This document shows, piece by piece, positions 24,760 through 37,900 of a stretch of DNA of 64,000 nucleotides. The first letter of the stretch is position 1. Every line of letters begins with the position of its first letter. The notes under the pieces were generated by a model that made no database searches, was not told where the DNA came from, and was given only the letters and a program-made list of their open reading frames with translations. This DNA comes from Amyelois transitella. Taxonomy: Eukaryota; Arthropoda; Insecta; Lepidoptera; Pyralidae. The stretch is from NCBI RefSeq assembly GCF_032362555.1, contig NC_083506.1, forward strand, positions 6,309,501 through 6,373,500, given 5' to 3'. The position numbers and the translations under genes were made by a program.

Positions 24760-25200
24760 AAAAAGAACCACCTCCAATCGATAGTTTTCTTTTTTGAAGT
24801 CGGTTAAAATTATAAGACCTCCTTTGTGTAACAAAAACTTTCCTGAAAACCGCATCAAAATCGGTTCAGTGAAACGGGAGATAATCCCGGAAAAATGTAC
24901 ATTGATACTTACATTATATACTGGTAAAACAGAGAGAACCAAAAGGTGGTTCTCTGTTTAAAGGCAGGTAAGAAAAGAAAATCGATTGAGAGGCGATTTT
25001 CTTTTCTTACCTGCTAATGCTAATATACTCCCTTTTTAAATCGGTTCATTTCGAAAACCTTCTCCTAAGTGTAACAAACACTTTCTTGAAACCTCATCAT
25101 AATCGGTTCAGCAAAACGCGAGATAATTGCATTATTCATACATACTCGTACGTACAGGTCAAATTAAGAACCACCTTTTTTTTGAAGGCATTTATTAAGC
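24760..25200 (+). repeat. Two copies of a LINE-tail-like repeat flanking foldbacks
   Basis: The blocks ACCGCATCAAAATCGGTTCA and GAAACGGGAGATAATCCCGG at 24840-24890 are echoed by CATCATAATCGGTTCAGC and AAAACGCGAGATAATTGC at 25098-25130. AAGAACCACC and TTTTGAAG motifs bracket both. This looks like the 3' untranslated tail of a non-LTR retrotransposon present twice. It carries no coding part. Confidence 0.5.
24927..25014. repeat. Two foldbacks side by side, one with perfect 21-bp arms
   Basis: 24927-24959 is a near-perfect foldback (AAACAGAGAGAACC against GGTTCTCTGTTT, with a 2-nt bulge). 24964-24984 and 24994-25014 are perfect 21-bp arms around a 9-nt loop, starting GCAGGTAAGAAAAG. They sit between the two LINE-tail-like copies. 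Confidence 0.75.
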
Positions 25201-25230
25201 ACACTATCCGTACGAACGAGTAACTAATTT

Positions 25231-25340
25231 AAAAATCTGATAAAATGTTTACATTCAAGAAATGGAACGCTATCGCTATGTGGAGCTGGGATGTCGAATG
25301 TGAAACATGCGCTATTTGCAGAGTTCAAGTTGTGGGTAAG
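25231..25340 (+). pseudogene. Partial duplicate of Roc2 exon 1
   Basis: From AAAATCTGATAAAATG to the splice donor GTAAG this matches Roc2 exon 1 (25876-25985). Over the 91 nt from the ATG to the donor (25245-25335) there are four substitutions, no indel and no stop. All four change the residue (Leu-Phe, Val-Ile, Asp-Glu, Met-Val relative to the gene). The first 20 codons are missing. The donor is intact and in the same phase, so it could in principle splice to Roc2 exon 2. A LINE fragment starts right after the donor. I call it a duplicated exon relic; an alternative first exon is possible. Confidence 0.8.
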
Positions 25341-25640
25341 AATAGAAAAGGGTATATTAAGATGGTTTGGTCATGTGGTGAGGATGAATGAACTAAGCAG
25401 ATACCTATACAAGGAGAGTGTGGTGGGAGAGGTCGGAGTGATAAGGCCTAGATGAACGTATCTTGTTCAAATTAAGGACGTCCTGGTAAAGGGTCAGGTC
25501 AAGAGTACCCGAAACCGCCGAGTTTGCATGAAGAGAGTTATGAATGTGGATGAAGCGAAAGAAGTATGCAGAGATCGTGGCAAGTGGAAAGAGGTAGTCT
25601 CTGCCTACCCCTCCGGGAAAAAGGCGTGATTTTATGATGA
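25341..25640 (+). mobile_element. 5'-truncated LINE, reverse-transcriptase C-terminus
   Basis: It encodes LRWFGHVVRMNE, then a stop inside RPR, then KEVCRDRGKWKEVVSAYPSGKKA and a stop. This is the typical C-terminal end of many insect non-LTR retrotransposon polyproteins. At least one premature stop makes it dead. The clade cannot be assigned from this piece. Confidence 0.7.
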
Positions 25641-25829
25641 ATGTATACGAAGGTACCTCCTTGTTTGGCAGTACATCACAATGCCTAAGGCTGTTCTGCC
25701 AATGTCACTTTTGACAATGTCAGCATGGCATGTCAATTTGATTGACCGACTCGAGGTTTTGTTTTGTTTGGTCTTTGGGATCAAATCAAAGTCTTTGTAA
25801 TTGTGAATTTCTGAAAACAAATTGGGATA

Positions 25830-25980
25830 ATGTCTGGAGAGGACTGTGACTTGGATCGTGGTGAAAATGATGGACCAAAATCTGATAAAATGTTTACATT
25901 GAAGAAATGGAACGCTGTCGCTATGTGGAGCTGGGATGTCGAATGTGATACATGCGCTATTTGCAGAGTTCAAGTTATGG
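25830..25980 (+). CDS. Roc2: Roc2 coding exon 1
   Basis: Encodes residues 1-50 ([14 protein letters not shown]... to CRVQVM) plus one base. The acidic, poorly conserved head (1-20) precedes the conserved MFTLKKW block. The ATG context is GGGATAATGT; an upstream in-frame ATG is not seen. A partial duplicate lies about 600 bp upstream. Confidence 0.95.
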
Positions 25981-28900
25981 GTAAGTTATTTCTCAAATTT
26001 ATTGACATACTTATATATAAAAATTTGAGTTCAATAGTAAATATTTTCGCAGAATTCAAGTTCAATTAATCATTCAATATATTTTTATTCAATAAGGTGA
26101 TATGTAGGTAGGCTATCTAAATTCTTATTTCGGTTTTCACGTAGTGTAAAGAACAGGTAGGTATCTAGAATTCCTCTACGATCAATTAAATAAATGGAAC
26201 TAAGTGTTTTAATTATTAATGAATTAAAAATGATAATACTAACTTACAAAGTATAAGTGAATTAAAAAATAACATTCCCGTTTATTATTCTTCTGGCATT
26301 AGTCTTGTCAAATTTTTATTTAAAGAAGGTTATTTTGGTTGAAGTTGGATTTTCACTTGAAGGGACTCCTGTTTTAGCTTATTCTTTACCTATGCTTACC
26401 ATAATCTTTGCAAGTATCCACACAATTCTTATTTGTTCATCATTACATATTTAGTCCTCTGGATTACTCTATATTTACAGAATTTTCCAGTCATTTTTCC
26501 ATTACTGTGCAATTAAATTAATAACAATAACACTTATACAAACAAAAGTAACTAAATTCTTCTTGTGCAATAATAAACTATGTCTGATATTCTAGGAATG
26601 CATCACAGTTTGTCCATTATTGTTCTGTTGATAATTTTTAATTGGTATGGTATAATAAACCTCATAATTATCAATATATCATGTGTTCATTACAATGAGA
26701 TTGTTGTTTAATCCTACAATGCTTTCATGATAGTAATATATATAAACATACATAATACCTACATAAATGACCTCTGGCATAGGTTCCCGGTTCAAGTCCT
26801 GGCCAGGTTATGATAAAAAAAGAATTTTCTCTGATTGGCCTGGATTTTGGATGTTTATCTATATAAGTATTAAGATACTAACTTATGTATAAGTATACTA
26901 TAAGTATATACTATATTACTTATTATAAAATATAGTAGGTATCATTGAGTTAGTATCTTGTAACAAGTCTTGGACTTACTTCAAAGCTATCTCAATCTGT
27001 TTAATTTGTCCAGTATATACAGATTTATAAGAAGGTAGTTTATTTATTACTATTTATTTACTAAAAAACTTTAACATAACTTTTTATGTTAAGGTTTATG
27101 ATTTCTTAGTTTAAATTTTTGAAAAACAAACTCAGTAAAAATTTAGATATTATTTTTATTTTAAGCAGAATTATATGTAATATTATTTAATGATTAAAAA
27201 AAATAAAACTACTAATATTGGCCTAACTTCTATGTTTATTGTTAATAAAATATTTATGCCACTACTAAGTATGAATTTATTTTTTAATAAATTTCACTTA
27301 TTGATAATTTATTATATCTTTTATCACTTTTAGCCCAATAATTAAAAACTATAAAAAACTTTATTTCTAAATTGTAAATATCGTTTCATACTTAAAGATG
27401 TAGTAAATATTAAAAAAAAAATGCAAAGCATTGCCATGTGGTTTTTGGCAGTTTTAAATAGAACCACTCCATAACCCACCATGGATATCGTAAAAGGTGA
27501 CTATAGGATAGGCTTATAAACTTGGAAGTCTCTTTGGCGTTAGGCTAACAACCTGTCACTATTTGAATCTCAATTCTATTATGAAGCCAAACAGCTGAAC
27601 CTGAAGCCAGTGGCCTTTCAGTCTTTTCAGGACTATTGGCTCTGTCTACCCCGCAAGGGATAAAAATGTGACTATACATGTGTATTTAAATAGTGCACAA
27701 AGTCTCAAAATGTTTGGACACTGTATGCTCGGTAAGCGTATCCAGCGTGACAGTAACTAGCACAACCGCCGCGCTGTCGACTTGGTCGATTGAATTCACA
27801 CCCCCTGAGTGATTTTGCACACTTGTTATTGTTGGATAATTAGGAAAAATTTTAACCCCATATTAGGAAAAAAATATAGGTTAGTGAGTGTTATGGTAGT
27901 TTAAGAAACAATTAATAAACATACAAGTCTTGTGTTTATCAATGCATTGTGCTGGTTGTACATTACCACAAACGTCTTTGAGTATTTCAATGAAAACATA
28001 TGCAATATTGATATTGTGTCAATTTATTTTCATTCATAACTCTACTCTCAAATATAAAAACCTGGGATGATATTTCCCTTTCACATATTTTAACACATTA
28101 TTTCTGTATCAACTGTCTATACTTTCTCTTCTTTGTAAATATGCAATCACGAATTATGCACATAAAAAAAATCTGATTCTCAGCAAAGCAAGGCAGTCTC
28201 CCCGTATCTTTTTTATGTTATGATATGCTCCGTATGTACTTTAGCATCCACTAGGCAATGGCTTGATATTAGCTATCGAGCTCATTCGACGCGTTCTCGG
28301 AGTTTCTCTGCCCATCATTTTATTTTCGATTTGCTCAAGGCTCTTTCCTCGAGTCTCCGGTACACAAACGACTACAAAAAATAAACCAACAAAACATATA
28401 CAGCCAAACAGCCAAAATGTTCCAGCAGGGCCAATTCCGTCAAGAATATTTATGAAAGTCTTTGTGACAGTAAAAGTACATAACCAATTAAATGCTGTAC
28501 AGATTGATGCTGCTGCTCCTCTAATTTTTGCTGGCAGAATTTCACCCATCATCAACCAAGGAATTGGGCCAAATGCTAAGGAAAATCCTACTAAATACAC
28601 CATTAGGCAGGTCAGAGGAAGCCAACCTAGAGTGGACACATCTAATTTCAAATCATGTTGAACGTAGAAAAACGTGCCTAGTATTATCAAAGTGACCGTA
28701 ATAGTTACTGATGAAATGTATAATAAAACTTTTCTACCAGTTCTATCGATAAGGGCTGTAGCAACAAATGTAGATAAAAAGTTTACTACTCCTACAATTA
28801 TTGTTGACAAATTTTCATCTAAAGCGCTTCCGGACATTTGGAAAATAGTTACAGTGTAGAATATAACTGCGTTTATTCCTGAAAGTTGTTGAAAAGTCAT

Positions 28901-31900
28901 GAGACCAAGAGAAATGAGTATTGATTTTAGATATTTAATGTTGAATAAGTCTCTGATTCCCGAATCACTTGCTTCATTTTCAGCATTAATCATAGCGATG
29001 TCACTCATTTCATCATCTATTTTTGTGTTTTTACCTCGAAGCCACTGAAGTGATTTACGTGCCTCTTCTGGAAGTCCACGTGACACGTACCACTGCGGGG
29101 TTTCCGGTATCATGATCATTAAAACGAAAAAAGGTATGGGTAATGCTGCACCCAAATACGCAAGTTGAGACCAATCAAGATATTTACCAGCCAGATAGCT
29201 TAATAGAATTCCGACGTTACCGATAGCGGTAGGAAATAATCCTAGCGTACCTCTTACTTCAGGTTGAATTGTTTCTCCGAGATATACCGGAAACGCAAGT
29301 GATCCTACGCCGACGCATAAACCACATATAATACGGCCGGCTAGTATCATGTGAACAGTAGTTGCAGCGCCTATAAGTATCCAGCCAATAAAAAAAGGTG
29401 GCGCAGTGAATAATATTGTTCTTCTTCTTCCAATATAATCGACAAGGGGTCCACCAATGACGCCGCCAGCTAACGCAGCTAGCGGCATTAAACTGCCCAC
29501 CCAGCTTGCCTGTAAATTTAAGATAGAAAGTGTATTGAAGAAAGAAAACATGTAGAAGTATATATGTATAAGTGCTTAAATAATTTAATAAGATTGCGAC
29601 TTAATTATCATGCTGGAGCCGGAGAATATTTATGGTCGATCCGGCAGGTATTTAGAATAGCTGCTTTTTGTAATGTTAATAATTACTCTTTAATACTTTG
29701 TTTTAATAATAATTAATTTATTATTAAAACAAAGTATTAAAGAGTTTTTAAAGAAATTTCTTAAAATTTGTCAAATAAAAATGTCTTAACTATTATTTTG
29801 ACAATAATTACCTGTTCTTTCGTTATTGACAATGCGGTACTATTTTCCATGGTTATCAAAGCTGGTGAAGTGTATCCAGATGAAAAACCTATAATCATCG
29901 AACCCATGGAAACTGCAACGGCAGCTAGTACCTGTATTCAATAGGAAATTGATATAATTTGAAGTTACAATTTTCCCAATATCTCGATTCGCAATTCTAT
30001 TATTAAACCAAACAGCTGCCTAGTGGCCTTCCCCGCAAGGGATAAAGACGTGATTATATGTACGTGTATGAACAAATATCCCGACTGTTAATATGTTCGA
30101 AGTTGATGAATAATTTTTCACACGTACCTATAATATATAATACTAGCGACCCGCCCCGGCTTCGCACGGGTGCAATGCTAATGCTAATTGTCGTAAAAAT
30201 TAAAAGACAAAAATACGTTATCGTGGGATATCCATGATAGACATATACCATTGCTGAGTATTCTTTAGACCTTTTCAATGTGTACAAATAATTAGTACAT
30301 TATTTTGATAAATCTCGTGGGGTTCAGCCTGTGCAATGTAAGCGGAAAAAAATATGATAATTAACAACATCACATTAGAAACCTCAATAATAACAGTATT
30401 TCTTCATTATTTAATGGATGTTATTAAACCTATAAACCTTCCTCTTAAATCACTCTATCTATTGAAAAAAACCACATCAAAATCCGGTGTATAATTTTAA
30501 AGATTTAAGCATACAAAGGGACATAGGGACCGAGAGAGCGACTTTGTTTTATACTATGAAGTGACGAGTAGCCGCATCTGTTTCAAGATAAATAAATACA
30601 CTATGTCACTGTTCCAGTTGGCCAGTGGCATTTCAGTGTTTTCTAGACTGTTGGCTCTGTCTACCCCGCCAAGGGATATAGAAGTGACTTTATGCATATA
30701 TGAGCAGTTCGTGAAATAAATGTATATAAAGATTTATATTATTTCATCGCTAAATATTTATGTTTTTTGCTATTGATTAGTTTTTCATTGATATTTTTTT
30801 GTCTTTCACTATGTGACGTTTTTAGCGGGAGGAGTGCATGCGCACAGACCCGCCTACGACTAATTTATACAATCACGACTTTGATTCTGTCTTTTATCAC
30901 AACTCGCAAGGGGCAGATACAAATGCTCCACAGTGGGCTCACAGGATCTGTGTCAATTTTCAAAATATTTCATTTGGTTAGATCACTTTAAAATATTCAA
31001 TCGTTTCTGTCTATGTTTAAAATCGTTGTATAAGTATAATTTACTATATTTGGATTTTGGAAGTTAAAACCAAATTTAATTTCCAAGGGGAAGGTTTATC
31101 AGAAACAAAACTGCACAACTGCATAAGACTTTAAACATTTCGTATAAAGACATCAACTTCCTTATACAATGCGATAGTTTCATTTTGTCTTCTCAGATTG
31201 TTTGAAATAATAAACTATATTCACAGAAGGAAGTATTAATTTTGAGCCTTCAGCTGAGCGCGATATTTTGCCAATTAATTCCATCTTTCTGAATTGTTCG
31301 CAATTGATTCGTGACCAGGGCAATCTCATTTCTCATCTTGATAGAAATCTTAAATAAAAATTTTTTGAGTTAATTTATGAATATGAATTATTAGTAAATA
31401 GTATTTCAATTTGTGAAAGCTTTAATATTTCGCTGAAATAGTCAGGGATTTTGTACATTTATTTATTTTAAACAAGACTGATTTTTTATTGGAGATTTTT
31501 TTCATTTTTTATCATGAGTTTGTTGAAAATATCTCGCACCTGTGAAAACGTATATTTCGGATCTTCATATTCAGAACTTCTCACACCTATGCTGTAATGT
31601 GTATCTGCTCTCATCAAGATCTTCATATTGATAGTTTTCCTAACCACTGTTCATATAAAGTCCACTGCACTAATTAAACTGTCACCAAGCAATCTGCGTA
31701 TGCGCAACGTTAGTCAAGAAATGTGCGAGTGGCGACACGACATTTTCAATTTATACCTACACTAGGTTCAAATTGATTGACAAAACTGATTGGCTCGTTC
31801 TTTGGGCTCGGTTCGAAGCAGTATGTCATGGGTATATTGGAATACCCATGACATGGCGATTCGATATTTTTATTGTTTTTCGTTAAGAACCTTAACCATT

Positions 31901-34900
31901 TTCCACGTTGATTTGGTGCTTTCTTTTTGAACCTTTTCATACAATAAAATCCTGTTTAATCAGATTCACAATACATAAAATAAACTAAATCCAAATGGTG
32001 CGCAAAATGAGGGAAATACTCGTGTTTCTGTTTATGTTGTTGATTTACTGACGGCAAACTTAACTTTTTATTGATAATCTAAATAGAATATAAAACCAAG
32101 TTTCTTTAATATAATACACCACTTAAGTATAGTTTATTCTAATTTTTCTTTTACAAATTTAAATAAACTTTTATGTTTTGCGTATACAAACTGAAGGGTT
32201 GTGTACTCCGTGTCAAGAAGGCCAAGAAGGTCAAGAAGGCAATGGACTCTTTTTTTTTACGACATAGAGTAATGCTGGTCAGTTCTTACGGCCGGTTGCT
32301 AGTCATCTCAAACCGCTCGGGAATTTTCAATTTACTATTGTTTTTGCGCTTGTACTTACAGTAAGTTGTATCGAAATTCAAATAGTGACAGGTTGCTAGC
32401 CTAGCATTTGTAGCCTTTTATGACATCCATGAAAAATATATGTAGTAGTCCTATTCTAAAGTGCCGGGAACCACACGGCACTGCCGGTAACTACACCACA
32501 GGGCACGGCACATGCAGCGATTGATCGTTCTATTTAATAGCTTTTACGCCTACGATATCTTAGCACATGTCACTGAATGGTAATTAACCGTTTGTTATTT
32601 TGTAAACAAACATATCGTTACGTTTTGACGTTTGGATTTCAGATATACGTTACCTACGTAAAGCATAGAAATAGGAATAATAAGAGCGATTTAAAAATTT
32701 TTGATTTTTGATTTATGATATCTCAATACTTAAACAGAGAATCAGATTTATTTAGAGCATAAGTACATTATTACTATTATTTATATATATTTATTTACAG
32801 GACAAATTACACAGATTGAGTTAGCCTCGAAGTAAGGAGGAGCAGGAGTTTGAGACTTGTGTTACGAGATACTAACTCAACGATAAGTACTACATACATA
32901 CATACATATGGTCACGTCTATATCCCTTGCGGGGTAGACAGAGCCAACAGTCTTGAAAAGACTGAATGGCCACGTTCAGCTATTTGGCTTAACGATAGAA
33001 TTGAGATTCAAATAGTGACAGGTTGCTAGCCCATCGCCTAAAAAAGAATCCCAAGTTTGTAAGCCTATCCCTTAGTCGCCTTTTACGACATCCGTGTGGC
33101 TCCCGGCACCAATACAAAAAAGAATAGGACCACTCCATCTCTTTCCCATAAGTACTATATTTTAAAATAAATACTTGTAGGTATAGATAAACATCCAAAA
33201 CCCAGGCCAATCAGAAAAAGTTCTTTTCTCATCATGCCCTGGCCGGGATTCGAACCCGGGCCCTCCGGGGTCACAGACAAGCGTACTACCGCTGCACCAC
33301 AGAGGCCGTCAAATTATCTGTTTCTCCTCTTGGATATCACGGGTCTATACACCCCGGGTTTTTGAGAGGCTTACGAAATTCCTGCGGGAACGTTTATTAA
33401 CTGGATTTCTGTTTTGCCGAGAGCCGATCAGAGCAGATTATAATTAATACACTTTGAAGCACTTGATCATTTCCTATAAAAATAGAGATAAAGGAAACAG
33501 GTTACATTAATTTTTGGAAATTTCAACGTGACCAAAGCCCCTGACAAATATTCAGTAGACAACAAATTTTGATTAGGTATAAAATTTACAACTTATATGC
33601 TAGAAAAATATTACCTTTGATACTGAATAGGTAATCGCAGTTTTCCTACGACTTTCGCTTTCTTATACTTTCAATGCGCTTCAAAATAAAATTGCTTTTA
33701 CATTTTAATGTGTTCCCATTTCTCTGCTTGCCCCTTTCTTGCATCGGGTGAGTCAGGTTTTAACAAATGGCGCGATAAAATATTTTTGTCGTTGGTGGCG
33801 ACATACTGTGGAATCATTGAAAGACAGTCACCTCTTCATGGTTAGCTTTCATTTATCAGCAGTTGATAATTCACAACCTGAGAAAAATATTTGGTAGTTC
33901 GATATGACCTGCTACATGCCTGGAACCATCACGCCTTTGAAACTTTTGATACGTTACTTAAGCTTTTATAGTTCTATTTTATTTTATCGTAAACTGCAAA
34001 ACGTAAGAAGATTGAGCTACTGCACTGTAATACGAAGTCAAACAGTGAATAAAATTTTATTATAATAAGCTTTTTAATATTTGTTTCTACAAAAAATATT
34101 AAAAACATAAGAAAATGTGGTTATTCCGGGAACTGCTCTCTTAGTATACTCCTATACCACAAGGAATCTTAATGCCCAAATTTATTTCTTGGAGTTTAAA
34201 AATTTGCGCTGTGCGTTAGTTACGAGTATGCCAATTAGTGCTCTTTTATATACTGAGATAGTTTGAGAAGAACACGGATTTTACACAAAGTCTCTTATAA
34301 CACTCTAGATAAAGAAAAATTTAACTTTTAACAGATTTTATAAACAGAATAAAACATTTAGTTCAGAATTATAGTCTTCTTTTATGACACACCACTCAAA
34401 CTGATTTTGCTGGAATAATTCCAGCTCACAAAAGTATCCGATGATATATGTAGTAATTAAAAAAAAAATTGTTCAGCAGCCAAGCCCCGCGGAATACTTG
34501 TTAGTTTTTTTTTACTGAATAAGAACGGATTATAGCTTTTTGTTGAAAGGTTCTTTTTTTCTCAGAAGTTCATTCAAAAATCTTCTAGCAATCTTCCAAA
34601 AATAGTATTAGTTAGTTAGTTTTTCATGCAATCAAAACAATATTTCAAAGTGTATTCTAATGGGTTTGGAAATAAAATACATCATTCTTCTATATGATAT
34701 TTGTATTAATAAAAAATATAACAACAAATTAAATAAATAGATCTCCGTAATATACGAAATTGATAAAACCCTAAACTAATTTAAATTTTCAAATTAAAAT
34801 TACTTAACGAAACATTCGGTAAAACAAATCATTTGGTTATAAATATCTAATCTATTTAAGATTTGAAGATTTTGTCATGGTAACTATTTAATCTTAATTT

Positions 34901-37900
34901 ATGATAACATAATTTTTCAGATCTAAATATAAAATTTTTCTGCGGCATTGGCCCACAGTCTTCAAAATCTAAATTTCCAAAACGCAAAAAATCTTACAAT
35001 CATTTAAGGGCACAGCCTTCCTGGTTTGGGCGGAATGCTTTATTTGACATTAAATATTAATAAAGGAACTAGTTACTTGAGAATTATATTAACCTAACTA
35101 CATATTTATTTATATTTACAAGAGATTACAGAGAATTCATGGCTACAATCCAAATCAGTCTTCTGCGTGTATACACTGTCACAGTGTTTTGCCTTAACAC
35201 ATCTTATAAAAAGTACTAAGTATATTTTACGCAACGCAGTTTTATCAGCACCCTCTGCAGTCTGGAATGTACAAAGTATTTACAAAATGCTTCTCTCGTT
35301 ATCTTAGCACCCGTTTTGGGAAGGTTTACTGCTTTTTATATTTCGGACTCGGCGCGAACCTCCGGTTAGTTTTAATTCAATCTCTTCTAAAGTTTTTCCG
35401 CGCGTCTCTGGTACGAAGAAAATGACGAACAATAGTCCAATAAGACAAATTACACCAAAGAGCCATAGCGTGCCATGCATTTGTATAGCCTCACTTAGGT
35501 TATGGAATGTCTTCGTAACAATGAAGGCGCATGTCCAATTTAGCCCAGTTGATATAGATGCAGCAGTCCCGCGGATCTTCGCTGGTAAAATCTCTCCAAG
35601 CATTAGCCAAGGAATAGGTCCAAAACCGACTGAAAATCCCAATACATATATCACCAAACACGCTAATGGCAGCCATCCATATGCTGACACATCCACTTTG
35701 GCAATCTTCAGATAGCAGTAGGCCCCCAAAGCTATTAATGTTATGATCATGGACGTAGAAGAAATGTATAAAAGGATTTTACGTCCCAGTCGATCTATGA
35801 GTGCAGTTGCAATAAAGGTGGACACAAAATTAACTAAACCGATAATAATACTGGCCAAATTTTTGTCTATACTGCTTCCAGACATTTCAAATATAGATTC
35901 GGCGTAAAATATAACTGCATTAATACCACTGAATTGTTGGAAAATCATTAACCCTAGTGCAATAAGCAAAGCGGGCATGTTTCTTCTGCTAAATAGTTGT
36001 CCTACGACGTTACCACCCATTAGATTAGAATCTGCTTGAAGTCTTGTAAGATCCCGCATTTCCTTGTCCACATTCGCATTTTTGCCTCTAAGCCATTGAA
36101 GAGATTTACGTGCGTCTTCAACGCGGCCTTTCGACACATACCAATACGGCGTTTCTGGTGTCAATAACATTAATAAAAAAAATGGTACCGGAAGTGCAGC
36201 ACCAAAAAATGCGAGATTAGACCAATTCAAATGACTGCCAACGAAATACGCTAGTAGAATGCCAGTGTTGCCAAAAGCTGTCGGAAGTAATCCTAGAGCG
36301 CCTCGTACTTCAGGTTGTAGTGTTTCGCCGAGGTAAACCGGGAATGCAAGAGATACGATGCCCACGCAGACTCCACATAACGCTCTTCCAGCAAACACCA
36401 TAGGTACATTGTAAGCGTTTGCAATAAGCATCCATCCCACGAAAAAGGGAATAGCTGTCCCGCTTATGGACATTCTTCTGCCTAAATATTCAATCAGCGG
36501 GCCTCCAGATAATCCTCCTACCAATGCAGCTAAAGGCATTAGTCCTCCAACCCAAGTTTTCTGAAAACAATAAAATTATTATCAGTCTTTATCATATTGT
36601 TTTAAATAGGTATTATTAACTAAAAAGTTGTTTTGTTTTTATGGCCTTAACCTTAATAAAAAATGGCATAAACATAGGAGTACTGGAGTACTGAGAAGGT
36701 CATGGTATACCTACATGGTTCTCGGCACCATTAGAAAACAAAGAATAGTCGCCTTTTACGAAATCCATGGGAAAGAGATGGAGTGCCATCGCTTTCCCAT
36801 GGATGTCGTAAAAAGCGACTAAGGGATAGGCTTATAAACTTGGGACTCTTCTTTTAGGCGACATACTAGCAACCTGTCAAACAGCTGAACGTGCCTATCA
36901 TTCTTTTTAAGACTGTTGGCTCTGTCTACCCCACAAGGAATATGGACGTGATTATATGTATGGTATACCTTCCCAGAAGGAGTACTATTTCGGTATGATC
37001 TGCGATAAACAACAATAAACACAAGCGAAGCCGCGGGCATGTAGTATGTTTACTATTTTAATATATAAGCCTCACCTCTTCAGTATTAATATCCAGTGTT
37101 TTGTTCATGTTGGTAAGGGCTGGCGAAGTGTAGCCCGAGGAGAAGCCAACGATCAGTGACCCCATCGAAACTGCAAAAGCAGCCAATATCTGTAACAACA
37201 ATCATATTATTTTTATATTATGTATAGTATTATTTATTTTCCTGTAAGAAAAACAACCTGATTTGAAACTAATTTCATTTCTTTGAGATTATTTCACCAC
37301 CATTTTTACTAGACGTTTTCACACAAACCCTTCGTGTAAAACTATGAACTTCGTAGAGCTTTCAGCTTTCTATATACTCCTTTATTACACTAGTATAGAC
37401 GTAGGGAAATGTGTACATATGTTTGTAGGAAACTATTTCAATGTTTGCGTCGTGGATGAAGATCGGGTTTAGTGCTAAGCAAACTGGAGTACAAGGCTTA
37501 TAAATAGAACTAACACAGTTTATATACCGAATGGAAAGCAAATACGATTTTGAAATTTTAAAAATCATAGCTTTTCTGTACACGATGTATGCCTGCTTAA
37601 GATTTTACGGACTGAAATTTCAAGGTTCATAAAACAGAACCGTGGCATTCAATCTCAAAGTTGTTATTTAACTTTTATTGCCGTTATCGGTAAACTGCAC
37701 TTTTATTTACTAATTTACTTCAAGTTTTCAGTACCAATAGGATAATAGAGACATAACTCACCTGAGTCCAGAGAAACAGGCGCTGGGTAGTAGGTCTGTA
37801 CGGAGGAGTATCCCCATTGATTGTATAATCACTTTTAACTTTGTTACTGTCTGTGCTAAGTTGTTTAACAAAAGGAATGGAGTTCTTTAAGTTCTCATTT

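Noticed and set aside
25632..25973. 113-codon open frame antisense to Roc2 exon 1
   Set aside because: It is the shadow of the coding exon on the other strand and includes untranslated sequence; no family match.
28263..28661. 132-codon plus-strand frame
   Set aside because: Antisense shadow of the Tret1 transporter exon.
29510..29551. ATG start [14 protein letters not shown] for the short Tret1 core
   Set aside because: This is intron read-through. A good acceptor at 29510-29511 and the upstream exons 29931-29812 and 31626-31540 give a complete family-typical N-terminus.
33236..33310. Possible tRNA gene on the minus strand
   Set aside because: B box and partial A box are present but the acceptor stem does not pair and a SINE body follows directly; it is the SINE head.
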